From the NCBI GenBank assembly GCA_021783215.1, contig JAJXUB010000002.1:1-64000 (forward strand): a stretch of 64,000 nucleotides of DNA, read 5' to 3'. This document shows, in pieces, positions 8,527-18,307 of this stretch (the first letter of the stretch is position 1; each line of letters opens with the position of its first letter). The notes beneath the pieces were generated by a model, which saw nothing but the letters and a program-made list of their open reading frames with translations, did no database searches and had not been told where the DNA came from. The DNA is from Actinomycetes bacterium. GTDB lineage: Bacteria > Actinomycetota > Actinomycetes > Actinomycetales > Dermatophilaceae. The position numbers were made by a program, and so were the translations under genes.

Positions 8527-8585
8527 TCGAGGGGTCGCCAACTGCCGGGTTCCCGCCCGTATGCCCGTCACACGCGACCCCTCGA
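8527..8585. repeat. Hairpin repeat, right copy
   Basis: A perfect 12-base inverted repeat (TCGAGGGGTCGC at 8527-8538, GCGACCCCTCGA at 8574-8585) with a 35-base loop that contains CCCGTATGCCC. It begins 14 bases downstream of the mutase stop codon on the minus strand. Its left arm extended (8525-8539) is the exact 15-base complement of 7551-7565 on the other side of the AbiEi-like gene. The whole element is a diverged direct repeat of 7503-7565. Confidence 0.65.
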
Positions 8586-8599
8586 GTCGGGGCCTGGCG

Positions 8600-10186
<1,587 letters not shown>

Positions 10187-10192
10187 GGTCGA

Positions 10193-10198
10193 AGGCTA
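10193..10198 (-). promoter_or_regulatory. -10 box, leaderless mutase gene
   Basis: TAGCCT on the minus strand ends six bases before the ATG of the mutase large-subunit gene, so the start codon would be at or near the first transcribed base. Confidence 0.6.
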
Positions 10199-10304
10199 GT
10201 CGCGTATGCCGTCCCTCCGCCGCGCCGTCGCTGGTTGCCTCCATCACCGCCCACGGCTGGTCCGGCATCGGCGCCGACGTCACCGCACACGCCTCGTCGT
10301 CGGG

Positions 10305-10310
10305 TACCGT
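10305..10310 (+). promoter_or_regulatory. Possible -10 box for dac gene
   Basis: TACCGT is followed by about 37 bases containing CAGGAG (10331-10336) before the ATG at 10348. The gene would have a short normal leader with a ribosome binding site. The call rests on the hexamer alone. Confidence 0.35.
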
Positions 10311-10347
10311 GCCTGAGATCTTGTCCTCGCCCAGGAGCCTCCGACCG

Positions 10348-11697
10348 ATGACCCGACCGGTCCACCTGCGTGCCGTCCTGCGCACGTCCGTCTGCGTGGC
10401 CGTGGCGGCCGGTGCTGTCGCGCTGGCGTCTCCGACCGTGGCGTCGCCGACGACAGGCACGTCGAGCCCTCCCCCGACCCCGACGCTGCCCGTTCCCTCG
10501 CCCACCGTCGAGGCCACGCTGTCCGTCGGGGGCCCGCTCCTCGCCCGCATGGGCGTCGTCACCGACCTGCCGCCCGGCGTGCCCGCCCCTCCGACGATGG
10601 ACGACGTCGCCTGGCTCGTCGCCGACATGGGCACGGGGAACGTCATCGCCGCCAAGGCCCCGCACGCCCGGCTCCTGCCCGCGAGCACCCTCAAGACGCT
10701 GACCGCCGCCCTGCTCCTGCCGAGGGTCAGCCTGTCCAGCTCCTTCACGGCCACCGCGGCCGACGTCGCCGCGGACGGCACCCGGATCGGCCTCGTCCCG
10801 GGCCTGGCCTACACCGGCGAGCAGCTCTTCGACGCGCTGCTGCTCGGGTCGGCAAACGACGCCGCCTACATGCTCGCCCGGATCAACGGCGGGATCCCTG
10901 TGACCCTGGCCGAGGAGAACGACCTCGCCCGTCGGCTCGGGGCGCGCGACACCGTCGCCGGAGACCCCTCGGGGCTCGACGCCCGGGGCGAGACGAGCAG
11001 CGCCTACGACCTCGCGCTCATCGCCCGCTATGCCATGGAGAACGCGACGTTCCGGCGCATCGTGCGGACCAAGAGCGTCTGGTTCCCCGGGAACCTCGTC
11101 CACCCGACCTCGGCACCGGCCTCCGGAGCGGCGCACCCCGCTGACCCGGCGGGGCCTGCCCAGCCGGGCTCTGCCAACCCGACGATCACGTCAGCATCCG
11201 GTCTGCGGGCGACGTACTGGCTCGGCAACCACAACAGCCTCCTCTACAACTACCCAGGGACCGTCGGCATCAAGAACGGCTACACCGAGCACGCGCATCG
11301 GACGTTCATCTCTGCCGTCACGCGGGGCGGCCACACCTACATCGTCACCGAGATGTACGGCCTCGATGCCAGCCGGTGGCGCCCGACGGCGACGCTGTTC
11401 GACTGGGCGTTCGCCTACGGCACCAGGGCGCGGCCCATCGGGCATCTCGTCGTGCCCGGGGAGGCGCTGCCCACCCGGACAGCACCGGTGCCGACGCCTG
11501 GGACCCTCGCCCCGGTGGCGTCACCGTCAGCCACGCCACCGGCCGCCACGGTCCCGGCGGAGAACGTCGTCGCCGGGCCGCTCAACGGCGCCGCGGCCCG
11601 GTCTCTGGCCTCCGGCGCGGGCCTGGCCGCGGTGCTCCTCGGCGCCCTCGCCCTGGCCGCGGGACGGCGCCGACGGGCGCGCCCGCGCCGCCACTGA
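10348..11697 (+). CDS. D-alanyl-D-alanine carboxypeptidase (PBP5/DacC type)
   Basis: A 449-residue exported low-molecular-mass penicillin-binding protein that trims the terminal D-Ala of peptidoglycan stem peptides. A signal sequence (residues 1-30) leads into a Pro/Thr-rich linker and the S11 peptidase domain. The active-site triad motifs are STLK (PASTLKTLT), SAN (GSANDAAYM) and KNG (GIKNGYT; Asn replaces the Thr of KTG, as is common in actinobacterial members). A C-terminal Pro/Ala linker and one hydrophobic segment followed by RRRRARPRRH suggest membrane anchoring. The ATG at 10348 is preceded by CAGGAG; a GTG at 10309 is possible. Confidence 0.9.
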   Translation: MTRPVHLRAVLRTSVCVAVAAGAVALASPTVASPTTGTSSPPPTPTLPVPSPTVEATLSVGGPLLARMGVVTDLPPGVPAPPTMDDVAWLVADMGTGNVIAAKAPHARLLPASTLKTLTAALLLPRVSLSSSFTATAADVAADGTRIGLVPGLAYTGEQLFDALLLGSANDAAYMLARINGGIPVTLAEENDLARRLGARDTVAGDPSGLDARGETSSAYDLALIARYAMENATFRRIVRTKSVWFPGNLVHPTSAPASGAAHPADPAGPAQPGSANPTITSASGLRATYWLGNHNSLLYNYPGTVGIKNGYTEHAHRTFISAVTRGGHTYIVTEMYGLDASRWRPTATLFDWAFAYGTRARPIGHLVVPGEALPTRTAPVPTPGTLAPVASPSATPPAATVPAENVVAGPLNGAAARSLASGAGLAAVLLGALALAAGRRRRARPRRH

Positions 11698-11710
11698 CGA
11701 GCTGCCGGCC

Positions 11711-12871
11711 ATGACCGACGACGCGACGGCGGCGACCCTCGCCGGACGTTTCGAGGACCTCTTCGGGATGCACCCCGACGGGGTCTGGTCGGCACCCGGT
11801 CGGGTCAACGTCATCGGCGAGCACACCGACTACAACGCCGGGCTGTCTCTGCCGATGGCGATCGGCCGGCGCTGCCATGTCGCCGCCCGCGGACGGGCCG
11901 ACGGCACGATCCGAGTCCGCAGCGCCCAGTCGGATGTCGGCTGGGCGGGCACGCTCGACGACGTCGGGCCCGGCCGTCCGGCCGGTTGGGTCGCCTACCC
12001 GCTCGGGGTGCTCTGGGCCCTCCGCGAACGGGGCGTGACCGTCCCCGGCGTCGACCTCCTCGTCGACAGCCAGGTCCCCGCCGGCGCCGGCCTGTCCTCG
12101 TCGGCGGCCCTGACCTGCTCGGTGGCCCGGGCCGTGGCCGACCTCACCACGGAACCCCTGAGCACGTCGGACCTGCTCCGGGCGACGATGACGGCGGAGA
12201 ACGTCGTCGCCGGCACGCCGACCGGCGGCCTCGACCAGACGGCGGCCCTGCGCGCCCGCGTGGGGCACGTGCTCCTCATCGACTTCCGCGACGGGTCCAC
12301 CGAACCGATCCCCTGGCATCTCCCGGCGCTCGGCTGGACCCTCCTCGTCACGGACACCCGGACCCGGCATGCCCTGACGGACGGGGCGTATGCCGAGCGC
12401 CGGGCCCAGTGCGACGCGGCGGCCCGCACCCTCGGGCTGTCCTCGCTCCGCGACGTCGACCCGGACCGTCTCGACGAGGCCCTGGCCCGGCTCACCGACC
12501 CCGTGCTGCGCCGGCGCGTGCGCCACGTCGTGACGGAGACGCAGCGGGTCCGCACGGCGTCCGCCGCGCTCCGCGCCGACGACGTCGCCGGGCTCGGTGC
12601 CGCGATGTCCGCCTCGCACCGCTCCCTCCGCGACGACTTCGAGGTCAGCTGCCCGGAGCTCGACGTCGCCGTCGTGGCGGCCGGCGAGGCGGGCGCGGTC
12701 GGTGCCCGGATGACCGGCGGCGGGTTCGGTGGGTCGGCGGTGGCCCTCGTCCGTCACGACGAGGTCGGCGCGGTCGAGTCGGCCGTGCGGGCCGCCTCCT
12801 CCGGCCGTGGCCACGCCGAGCCGGCCTTCCTCGTCGTGGAACCGGGCGGGCCGGCCCGGCGGGACGCCTGA
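11711..12871 (+). CDS. galK: Galactokinase
   Basis: A 386-residue GHMP-family kinase that phosphorylates galactose at C1 with ATP in the Leloir pathway. The family motifs are in order: WSAPGRVNVIGEHTDYN (sugar binding), VPAGAGLSSSAAL (ATP-binding GHMP loop), GGLDQTAAL with the catalytic Asp, and ARMTGGGFGGSAVAL. Length fits GalK. It starts 13 bases after the carboxypeptidase stop with no strong ribosome binding site, so it may be co-transcribed. No galT or galE is in the window. It ends six bases before the convergent 2H phosphoesterase gene. Confidence 0.93.
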   Translation: MTDDATAATLAGRFEDLFGMHPDGVWSAPGRVNVIGEHTDYNAGLSLPMAIGRRCHVAARGRADGTIRVRSAQSDVGWAGTLDDVGPGRPAGWVAYPLGVLWALRERGVTVPGVDLLVDSQVPAGAGLSSSAALTCSVARAVADLTTEPLSTSDLLRATMTAENVVAGTPTGGLDQTAALRARVGHVLLIDFRDGSTEPIPWHLPALGWTLLVTDTRTRHALTDGAYAERRAQCDAAARTLGLSSLRDVDPDRLDEALARLTDPVLRRRVRHVVTETQRVRTASAALRADDVAGLGAAMSASHRSLRDDFEVSCPELDVAVVAAGEAGAVGARMTGGGFGGSAVALVRHDEVGAVESAVRAASSGRGHAEPAFLVVEPGGPARRDA

Positions 12872-12877
12872 GCCCGG

Positions 12878-13387
12878 TCAGCCCCCGAGAGGGAACGACT
12901 CGCGGGTGCACCACGAGCCGTCCCGCTCGTCATAGAGGTCGATGGCGGTGACCTCGAACGACGCGGTGAAGTCGGCGAGGTCCTCGTAGGCGCGGTCGAG
13001 CCCGTCGTCGTCGAGGTTCTGGGCGACCGTGACGTGGGGGTGGTAGGGGAAGTCGAGCGCTCGCGTCAGGGGCGGCCGCCGCACGTCGTGCTCGATGCCC
13101 TCGCAGTCGGGGATCCCGCGGGACACCTGGACGAAGACGACCGGGGACGTCGGGCGGAACGTGCCCGTCCCCCGCAGCGTCATCGTGAACGGCCGGTGGG
13201 CGGCGGCGACGGCGCGAAGGTGGCTCAGGAGGACGGCATACTCCTCGTCGTCGACGACCGTCGGGGGCAGCAGGGTGACGTGAGAGGGGATCCCCTCAGC
13301 CTGACGGTCACCGAAGCTCGACCGCCTCTCGCGCAGGAAGCTGCCGTGCGGCTCCGGCACCGTGACGGCGACCCCGATCGTCGGCAC
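12878..13387 (-). CDS. 2'-5' RNA ligase-like 2H phosphoesterase
   Basis: A 169-residue protein of the 2H superfamily, which hydrolyses or ligates 2',3'-cyclic or 2'-5' phosphodiester bonds. The two His motifs are HVTLLPP near residue 37 and HVTVAQN near residue 118, spaced as in bacterial LigT/ThpR-like proteins. The physiological RNA substrate is unknown. The GTG start at 13387 lies five bases after the stop of trpS in the same direction, so the two are likely co-transcribed. Confidence 0.85.
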   Translation of the reverse strand: MPTIGVAVTVPEPHGSFLRERRSSFGDRQAEGIPSHVTLLPPTVVDDEEYAVLLSHLRAVAAAHRPFTMTLRGTGTFRPTSPVVFVQVSRGIPDCEGIEHDVRRPPLTRALDFPYHPHVTVAQNLDDDGLDRAYEDLADFTASFEVTAIDLYDERDGSWCTRESFPLGG

Positions 13388-13392
13388 GGCCG

Positions 13393-14412
13393 TCAGCCCC
13401 GCAGCGCCGGGAGGCCGATGCGGTCACGGACCCGGGCCATCGTCGTCGCGGCCACCTCGCGGGCCCGGTGGGCGCCGGCGCTGAGGATCCGGTCCAGCTC
13501 GGCCGGGTCGCCGAGGAGCTCCTCCATCCGGGCGCGGAACGGAGCGACCACCCCGACGACGACGTCGGCGACCTCGGCCTTCAGCTCGCCGTACCCGTGG
13601 CCGGCGAAGCGTCGCTCGAGCTCCTCGATCCGCTCCCCGGACAGGGCCGAGTGGATGACGAGGAGGTTGGACACCCCGGGTTTCGTCTCTGGGTCGTATC
13701 GCACCTCGGACTCGGTGTCGGTCACCGCCGACATGACCTTCTTGCGGATCCGCGTGTCGGTGTCGGACAGGAGGATGAGGCCCTTGTCCGGGCTGTTGGT
13801 CCCCGACATCTTCGAGGTCGGGTCGGTCAGGTCCATGATCCGGGCCGACTCCTTGAGGATGTAGGGCTCCGGAACGAGCAGGCCGCCCTCACCGAACCGC
13901 TGGTTGAAGCGGTCGGCCAGGTCCCGCGTCACCTCGAGGTGCTGGCGCTGGTCCTCCCCGACCGGGACGTATGCCGCGTCGTAGAGGAGGATGTCCGCCG
14001 CCATGAGCATCGGGTAGGCGAAGAGGCCGACGTTGGCGTTCTGGCCCTTGGCGACCTTGTCCTTGAACTGGGTCATCCGGCTCGCCTCGCCGTGACCCGT
14101 GAGGCACATCATGACCCAGCCGAGCTCGGGGTGCTCCATGACGTCGCTCTGGAGGAAGAGGGCCGAGTGCTGCGGGTCGACCCCCGCGGCGATGAACTGG
14201 GCGGCCGTGACGCGGGTCCGCCGCCGGAGGACCGCCGGGTCGGTCGGCACCGTGAGCGCGTGCAGGTTGGCGACGAAGTAGTAGGGCTCGAAGGCCTCGT
14301 CCTGCAGCTTCACCCAGTTGGCGAGCGCGCCGATGTGGTTGCCGATGTGGAGCGAGTCGCTCGTCGGCTGCATGCCGGACAGGATCCGAGGAAGCGTCGT
14401 CGTGCTGGGCAT
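13393..14412 (-). CDS. trpS: Tryptophanyl-tRNA synthetase
   Basis: A 339-residue class I aminoacyl-tRNA synthetase that charges tRNA-Trp. The HIGH motif appears as [11 protein letters not shown] and the KMSKS motif as [12 protein letters not shown]. The Trp pocket region ([23 protein letters not shown]) is conserved. I chose the ATG at 14412 over the ATG at 14421 because a CACAAT box (14420-14425) overlaps the earlier codon and lies seven bases before the later one. No T-box leader is possible in the 54 bases before the next gene. Confidence 0.95.
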   Translation of the reverse strand: MPSTTTLPRILSGMQPTSDSLHIGNHIGALANWVKLQDEAFEPYYFVANLHALTVPTDPAVLRRRTRVTAAQFIAAGVDPQHSALFLQSDVMEHPELGWVMMCLTGHGEASRMTQFKDKVAKGQNANVGLFAYPMLMAADILLYDAAYVPVGEDQRQHLEVTRDLADRFNQRFGEGGLLVPEPYILKESARIMDLTDPTSKMSGTNSPDKGLILLSDTDTRIRKKVMSAVTDTESEVRYDPETKPGVSNLLVIHSALSGERIEELERRFAGHGYGELKAEVADVVVGVVAPFRARMEELLGDPAELDRILSAGAHRAREVAATTMARVRDRIGLPALRG

Positions 14413-14419
14413 GCCGGCC

Positions 14420-14425
14420 ATTGTG
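14420..14425 (-). promoter_or_regulatory. -10-like box upstream of trpS
   Basis: CACAAT on the minus strand ends seven bases before the ATG at 14412 and overlaps the alternative ATG at 14421. This favours the shorter, leaderless start. Confidence 0.45.
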
Positions 14426-14466
14426 TCAGCCGGGGAAACCCGCCCCGGACGTCGCCCGGGCGCGGG

Positions 14467-15429
14467 TCAGCCGGCGGCCTTCCAGGTCACAAGCCCGTCC
14501 GTCGACACGTAGGCCGTCGTCCCGGCGACGACCCACGCGGTCCGGGCGCTCCCCGGCTGCATGGCGAAGCCGATGGAGGTGACCTGTCCCGGCGACGGGA
14601 TCGGCACGCAGCCGGTCTGCCGCAAGGCGGCGTCAGTGCTCGCTCCGCTGAAGACGGCCACACCCGCGCACGAGGGGTCGCTCGCGAGCACGGCGAGCCG
14701 CACCCCGGCGGGGCTCGTCGCCGCGGCGAGGGCGAGGGCCTTGTCGTGGCTCGGCGCGGGCGTCCACGTCCTCCCCCGGTCGGTGCTCGTCACGACGGAC
14801 CCGGACGCGCACAGCACGGCCGCGGCGTCGTCGGACAGCCGCGTCAGCCCGCGAGCCTCACCGTCGGCGCACGGGGTGGACGTCGTCCCCGCCGTGGAGT
14901 GCACGCTCGACCGCTTCAGCGGGTCGATGAACCATGTGCCCGTCAGCGACCCGAGCGCCCCCCACGTCGCGCCCTCGTCGTTCGTCGCGCGGCTCGCGGC
15001 GGCGCACGTGCTCTGGTCTCCTCCGACGAGGAAGCCCGCCGTCGTCGACGAGGCGTCGACCCGCGTCACCACCTTGAACGGCACGGACTGCGTCGCCCAC
15101 GTCCGGCCTGCGTCGGTCGTCGTCTGCAGGCTCGCCCCGCCCGACGCGCACGTGCCCGGCGTCGCCAGCCACGCGGCCGTCGGGCTCGTGACGGAGAGGG
15201 GGGCGAGGGCGACGTTCGCGGGGTCGAGCGTGGCGCCGGCGGCGGCCGACGAGCCCGTCGTCGAGGTGCTCGACGAGGTCGGCGTGCTCCCCGTCGTCGA
15301 GGAGCTCCCGGCCGTCGGCGCGCTCGGGCCGCTGCGTCCCGAGGCGTCGACGACGAAGGTCACGAGCACGACGTCCGCGGCGACGAGCAGGAGGAGCAGG
15401 AGATTCTTGGCCCCCGTTGTCATCCTCAC
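14467..15429 (-). CDS. Secreted or membrane-anchored Asp-box (BNR) repeat protein
   Basis: A 320-residue extracytoplasmic protein. An uncleaved or cleavable N-terminal hydrophobic segment (NLLLLLLVAADVVLVTFVV) is followed by a ~45-residue Ser/Thr/Gly linker, then a globular domain. That domain carries at least four Asp-box motifs: TTDAGRTW, TNDEGATW, STDRGRTW and STDGLVTW. Asp boxes decorate beta-propeller blades in sialidases and photosystem assembly factors, so a propeller fold is likely. No catalytic sialidase Arg triad or Tyr/Glu pair is evident; binding is more likely than hydrolysis. It sits beside exopolysaccharide genes. The GTG at 15429 lies seven bases after TAGCAT. Confidence 0.7.
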   Translation of the reverse strand: MRMTTGAKNLLLLLLVAADVVLVTFVVDASGRSGPSAPTAGSSSTTGSTPTSSSTSTTGSSAAAGATLDPANVALAPLSVTSPTAAWLATPGTCASGGASLQTTTDAGRTWATQSVPFKVVTRVDASSTTAGFLVGGDQSTCAAASRATNDEGATWGALGSLTGTWFIDPLKRSSVHSTAGTTSTPCADGEARGLTRLSDDAAAVLCASGSVVTSTDRGRTWTPAPSHDKALALAAATSPAGVRLAVLASDPSCAGVAVFSGASTDAALRQTGCVPIPSPGQVTSIGFAMQPGSARTAWVVAGTTAYVSTDGLVTWKAAG

Positions 15430-15436
15430 CACGTCG

Positions 15437-15442
15437 ATGCTA
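15437..15442 (-). promoter_or_regulatory. -10 box, Asp-box protein gene
   Basis: TAGCAT on the minus strand ends seven bases before the GTG at 15429 and four before the GTG at 15432. This suggests a leaderless transcript and favours the second GTG. Confidence 0.5.
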
Positions 15443-15482
15443 ACGGCGCCTGAGCCCCGGTGAGCTCAGGCACGCAGCGTGG

Positions 15483-16988
15483 TCAGTAGGCACCGCGGCC
15501 ACCGAGGACCGCCCGGACCGTCCGGACGAGGATCTGGAGGTCCTGAAGCATGGACCAGTTGTCGACGTAGTAGAGGTCGAGGCGGACCGTCTCCTGCCAC
15601 GACAGGTCGGAGCGCCCGGAGACCTGCCAGAGGCCCGTCATCCCCGGTCGCACCCGCAGCCGCCGGTGCTCGCGGTCCGCATAGCCGAGGACCTCACGCG
15701 GCAGCGGCGGGCGGGGACCGACGAGGCTCATCTCCCCACGAAGGACGTTGACGAGCTGGGGCAGCTCGTCGACCGAGAAGCGCCGGATGAAGCGACCCGG
15801 CCGCGTGATCCGCGGGTCCGCGTCCGACTTGAAGAGGACCCCGCTGCCGACGTCGAGGTGGGCGATGCTCGGCAGGAGCGCCTCCGCATCGCGGACCATG
15901 CTGCGGAACTTCACGCAGGAGAAGGGACGACCGTCCCGCCCGAGCCGGACCTGCCGGAAGAAGATCGGCCCGTGGTCGTCGAGCCAGATGGCGGCCGCGA
16001 CGACGAGGAAGACGGGCGACATGAGAAGCAGCCCGGCCACCGAGCCAAGGACGTCGAACGCGCGCTTGAGCCGTCGCGACGCGGTCGTCGACCGGGGTCG
16101 GCCCACATAGACCAGTGGCAGGCCGCCGACCGGCCGGACATCGAGCCGCTCGGCCGAGATGTCGCTGACGCTGGGCACGACGATCATCTGGACGTCGGCC
16201 TCCTCGAGCTCCCACGCCATCCGGCGGAACTCCGCGGAGGAGGGGAACGCCCCTTCCGTGAAGACGACGGCGTCGGCCCCGGCCTCGCGGAGGACCTCCA
16301 CGACGGCGTCCGTCCGTCCGAGGCTGCCGAGAGTCGAGACCGTCGCACCGGGCTCGAGGTGACTCGGCGTCAGCGCGCCGACGACCTCGTAACCGAGCCA
16401 GGCCTCCCGGTGAAGGACCTCGGCGACGTCGTCGATGTGGGGGTGGATCCCCGCGATGACGACCCGGACGCGCCAGCGGCCGTTCTGGTGGAGGTGCTGG
16501 ATCGCTCGGCGCAGGGCGAACCGGCCGACGACGAGCAACGGGGTGCCGATGGCGAACATGAGCAGGAAGAATCCCCGGGACAGCTCGAACTTGGCGAGGT
16601 AGCAGTAGATGCCGACGAGGCCGGCGACCACCGTGCTGGTCGTGGCGACCCGGCTGAACTCGCTGGTCCCGACGGTCATCCGCAACGGGGCGTACGTCCC
16701 GGCGACGGCGAGGGCGACGAGCCACACCAGGACGATGACCGGCACGACGGTGAAGGCCGTGTCGAAGAACCTGGTGTCGCGCTGGAACCCCCCGATGCGC
16801 GTCCGTCCGAGGACGGCGGCGACGGCAACCACGGCAAGGACGGCGGCGTCGACGACGACGGCGGCCCCGCTCTGGAGCCGGCGGAGCGCATGGAGAGCGC
16901 CGGCGATCGGAACTCCCGGGAGCCCGCCCGTCGTCCTCGCCCTGCGCTGAACGAAGAAGTCGATGCTCACGGTATGCACTGTCCCCAC
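15483..16988 (-). CDS. Polyprenyl glycosylphosphotransferase (WbaP/CpsE-like)
   Basis: A 501-residue membrane enzyme that transfers a sugar-1-phosphate to undecaprenyl phosphate, the first committed step of an exopolysaccharide or capsule repeat unit. About five membrane segments lie in residues ~35-160, then a soluble CoA-binding-like region (VRVVIAGIHPHIDDVAEVL), then the re-entrant helix and catalytic domain. The last has the family's Lys/Arg/Asp/Glu patches: KRAFDVLGS, FRQVRLGRDGRPF, KFRSM, FSVDELPQLVNVLRGEMSLVG, RPGMTGLWQVSGRSDLSW. Several GTG codons could be the start (16988, 16979, 16970). The adjacent glycosyltransferase likely adds the next sugar. Confidence 0.9.
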   Translation of the reverse strand: MGTVHTVSIDFFVQRRARTTGGLPGVPIAGALHALRRLQSGAAVVVDAAVLAVVAVAAVLGRTRIGGFQRDTRFFDTAFTVVPVIVLVWLVALAVAGTYAPLRMTVGTSEFSRVATTSTVVAGLVGIYCYLAKFELSRGFFLLMFAIGTPLLVVGRFALRRAIQHLHQNGRWRVRVVIAGIHPHIDDVAEVLHREAWLGYEVVGALTPSHLEPGATVSTLGSLGRTDAVVEVLREAGADAVVFTEGAFPSSAEFRRMAWELEEADVQMIVVPSVSDISAERLDVRPVGGLPLVYVGRPRSTTASRRLKRAFDVLGSVAGLLLMSPVFLVVAAAIWLDDHGPIFFRQVRLGRDGRPFSCVKFRSMVRDAEALLPSIAHLDVGSGVLFKSDADPRITRPGRFIRRFSVDELPQLVNVLRGEMSLVGPRPPLPREVLGYADREHRRLRVRPGMTGLWQVSGRSDLSWQETVRLDLYYVDNWSMLQDLQILVRTVRAVLGGRGAY

Positions 16989-17054
16989 AGTTGCCCGGCG
17001 CCTTGCGCGTCCCCACCCGTGGACGTGGCCCCATGCTAAGGGTTCGGCACGGCG

Positions 17055-18182
17055 CTATGCCATGGTTTCGCGGAACTCCAGACGACCCACGAGCTCCTGC
17101 AGCCGGGCCGCGAACCGTCCCTCGGCGAAGCGGCCCGACTCGCTGCGGATCGAGCGGGCGTCCCAGGTGGTCTCGGCGGCGGCGCGGACGGCCGCGACGA
17201 TCTCCTCCGGCTCGGGGACCTCGAAGAAGACGCCCGTATGCCCCTCGACGACGGTGTCGAGATAGCCGCCGCCCCGTAGGGCGACCGTCGGCTTGCCGTG
17301 CGACATCCCCTCCACGGGCGTCAGCCCGAAGTCCTCGTGGCTCGGCGCGACGACGGCGGTGCAGTGGGCGTAGAGCCAGCGCAGCTGGGCATCGTCGAGG
17401 TCGGAGACGAGGCGGACGGTGGCCGGCAGGGTGGCTGCCAGGGTGTCGCGAAGTGGTCCCGCCCCGACGACGACGAGGCGGCGGTCCGGCATGCGGCGGA
17501 AGGCCGCGACGACAGGCTCGACGTTCTTGTACGGAAGGAGCCGCGAGACGAGGAGGTGGAAGCCCGCCTCGGCCCAGTCCGACGCCGCGCCGACCGTGGC
17601 CTGCGGACCGTCGGGGTCGAGACCGACCGGAGGGAAGAGGACGCCGGCATGGAACCCGTAGACACGCTGGATGCGCTCGGCGACGACCGTGGAGTTCGCC
17701 ACATAGACGTCTGCCGTCCGCGCCGCTCTCCGGTCCCAACGGGTCAGAGGAGCCTTCAGCGGCGCCAGCGCCATGGCCCTGGCCGAGCCGGCCGCCCCAC
17801 TCCCGAGGTACTGCTCAGTCTGGTAGAGCCAGCGCGCCGGCGAGTGGCAGTAGACGAGCTTGCGTCCCGTCGTCGGGAAGCCGTGCGCCCAGCCGCTCGA
17901 GGAGGCGATGACGACGTCGGCGTCGAGTGGCATTCGGCTCACCGTCGGGGCGAGGAGCGGCAGGGCCAGCCGGTGCGAGTGGCGCAGGAGCGGCACGCGG
18001 TTGAGCGGCGAGACACGGATGTCCAGGTCGGCGAACTCGGGGTAGGTGCCGTCCGGGTCGTAGAGGGTCGTGACGACCGGAGCGCCGGGGAAGGCCCGCG
18101 CCATGGCGAGGACGACCCGCTCGGCGCCGCCGCGCTGAGTGAGGTAGTCGTGAGCGATGACGATGCGCGGACGGCGGGGCAC
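17055..18182 (-). CDS. GT4-type glycosyltransferase
   Basis: A 375-residue cytosolic glycosyltransferase of the GT-B fold. The N-terminal RIVIAHDYLTQRGGAERVV and the C-terminal APSHEDFGLTPVEGMSHGKPTVAL with the nucleotide-sugar binding EX7E-like pattern assign it to family GT4. The donor and acceptor sugars cannot be read. It lies 66 bases upstream of the glycosylphosphotransferase gene in the same direction, so both probably serve one surface polysaccharide. A GATAAT hexamer (18088-region excluded; box at 18188-18193) ends five bases before the GTG start, which would give an almost leaderless transcript. Confidence 0.87.
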   Translation of the reverse strand: MPRRPRIVIAHDYLTQRGGAERVVLAMARAFPGAPVVTTLYDPDGTYPEFADLDIRVSPLNRVPLLRHSHRLALPLLAPTVSRMPLDADVVIASSSGWAHGFPTTGRKLVYCHSPARWLYQTEQYLGSGAAGSARAMALAPLKAPLTRWDRRAARTADVYVANSTVVAERIQRVYGFHAGVLFPPVGLDPDGPQATVGAASDWAEAGFHLLVSRLLPYKNVEPVVAAFRRMPDRRLVVVGAGPLRDTLAATLPATVRLVSDLDDAQLRWLYAHCTAVVAPSHEDFGLTPVEGMSHGKPTVALRGGGYLDTVVEGHTGVFFEVPEPEEIVAAVRAAAETTWDARSIRSESGRFAEGRFAARLQELVGRLEFRETMA

Positions 18183-18263
18183 GAGGCATTATCGCCCGCC
18201 GCCGCCGGGCGTCCCACGCTCTATGGCGCGCTCGCCCGCGCAGCACGGAGCCGTTACCATGTG

Positions 18264-18277
18264 TCTTGACGTCAAGA
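18264..18277. promoter_or_regulatory. Palindromic operator candidate upstream of icd
   Basis: TCTTGACGTCAAGA is a perfect 14-base palindrome 30 bases upstream of the icd start codon and just before ATAAGTC. Its form and position suggest the binding site of a dimeric regulator overlapping the promoter. I do not recognise the regulator. No second copy was seen upstream of mdh or sucC. Confidence 0.55.
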
Positions 18278-18307
18278 TAAGTCTCACCGAAGGAGCAAGG
18301 ACGCTCG

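Noticed and set aside
7503-8585. Composite transposon or insertion sequence around the DUF559 gene
   Set aside because: No transposase, no target-site duplication could be identified, and the repeats are short hairpins; kept only as a repeat-bracketed gene.
16969-16974. TACCGT as the -10 of the glycosylphosphotransferase gene
   Set aside because: It falls within or downstream of every plausible start codon, so it cannot serve that gene.
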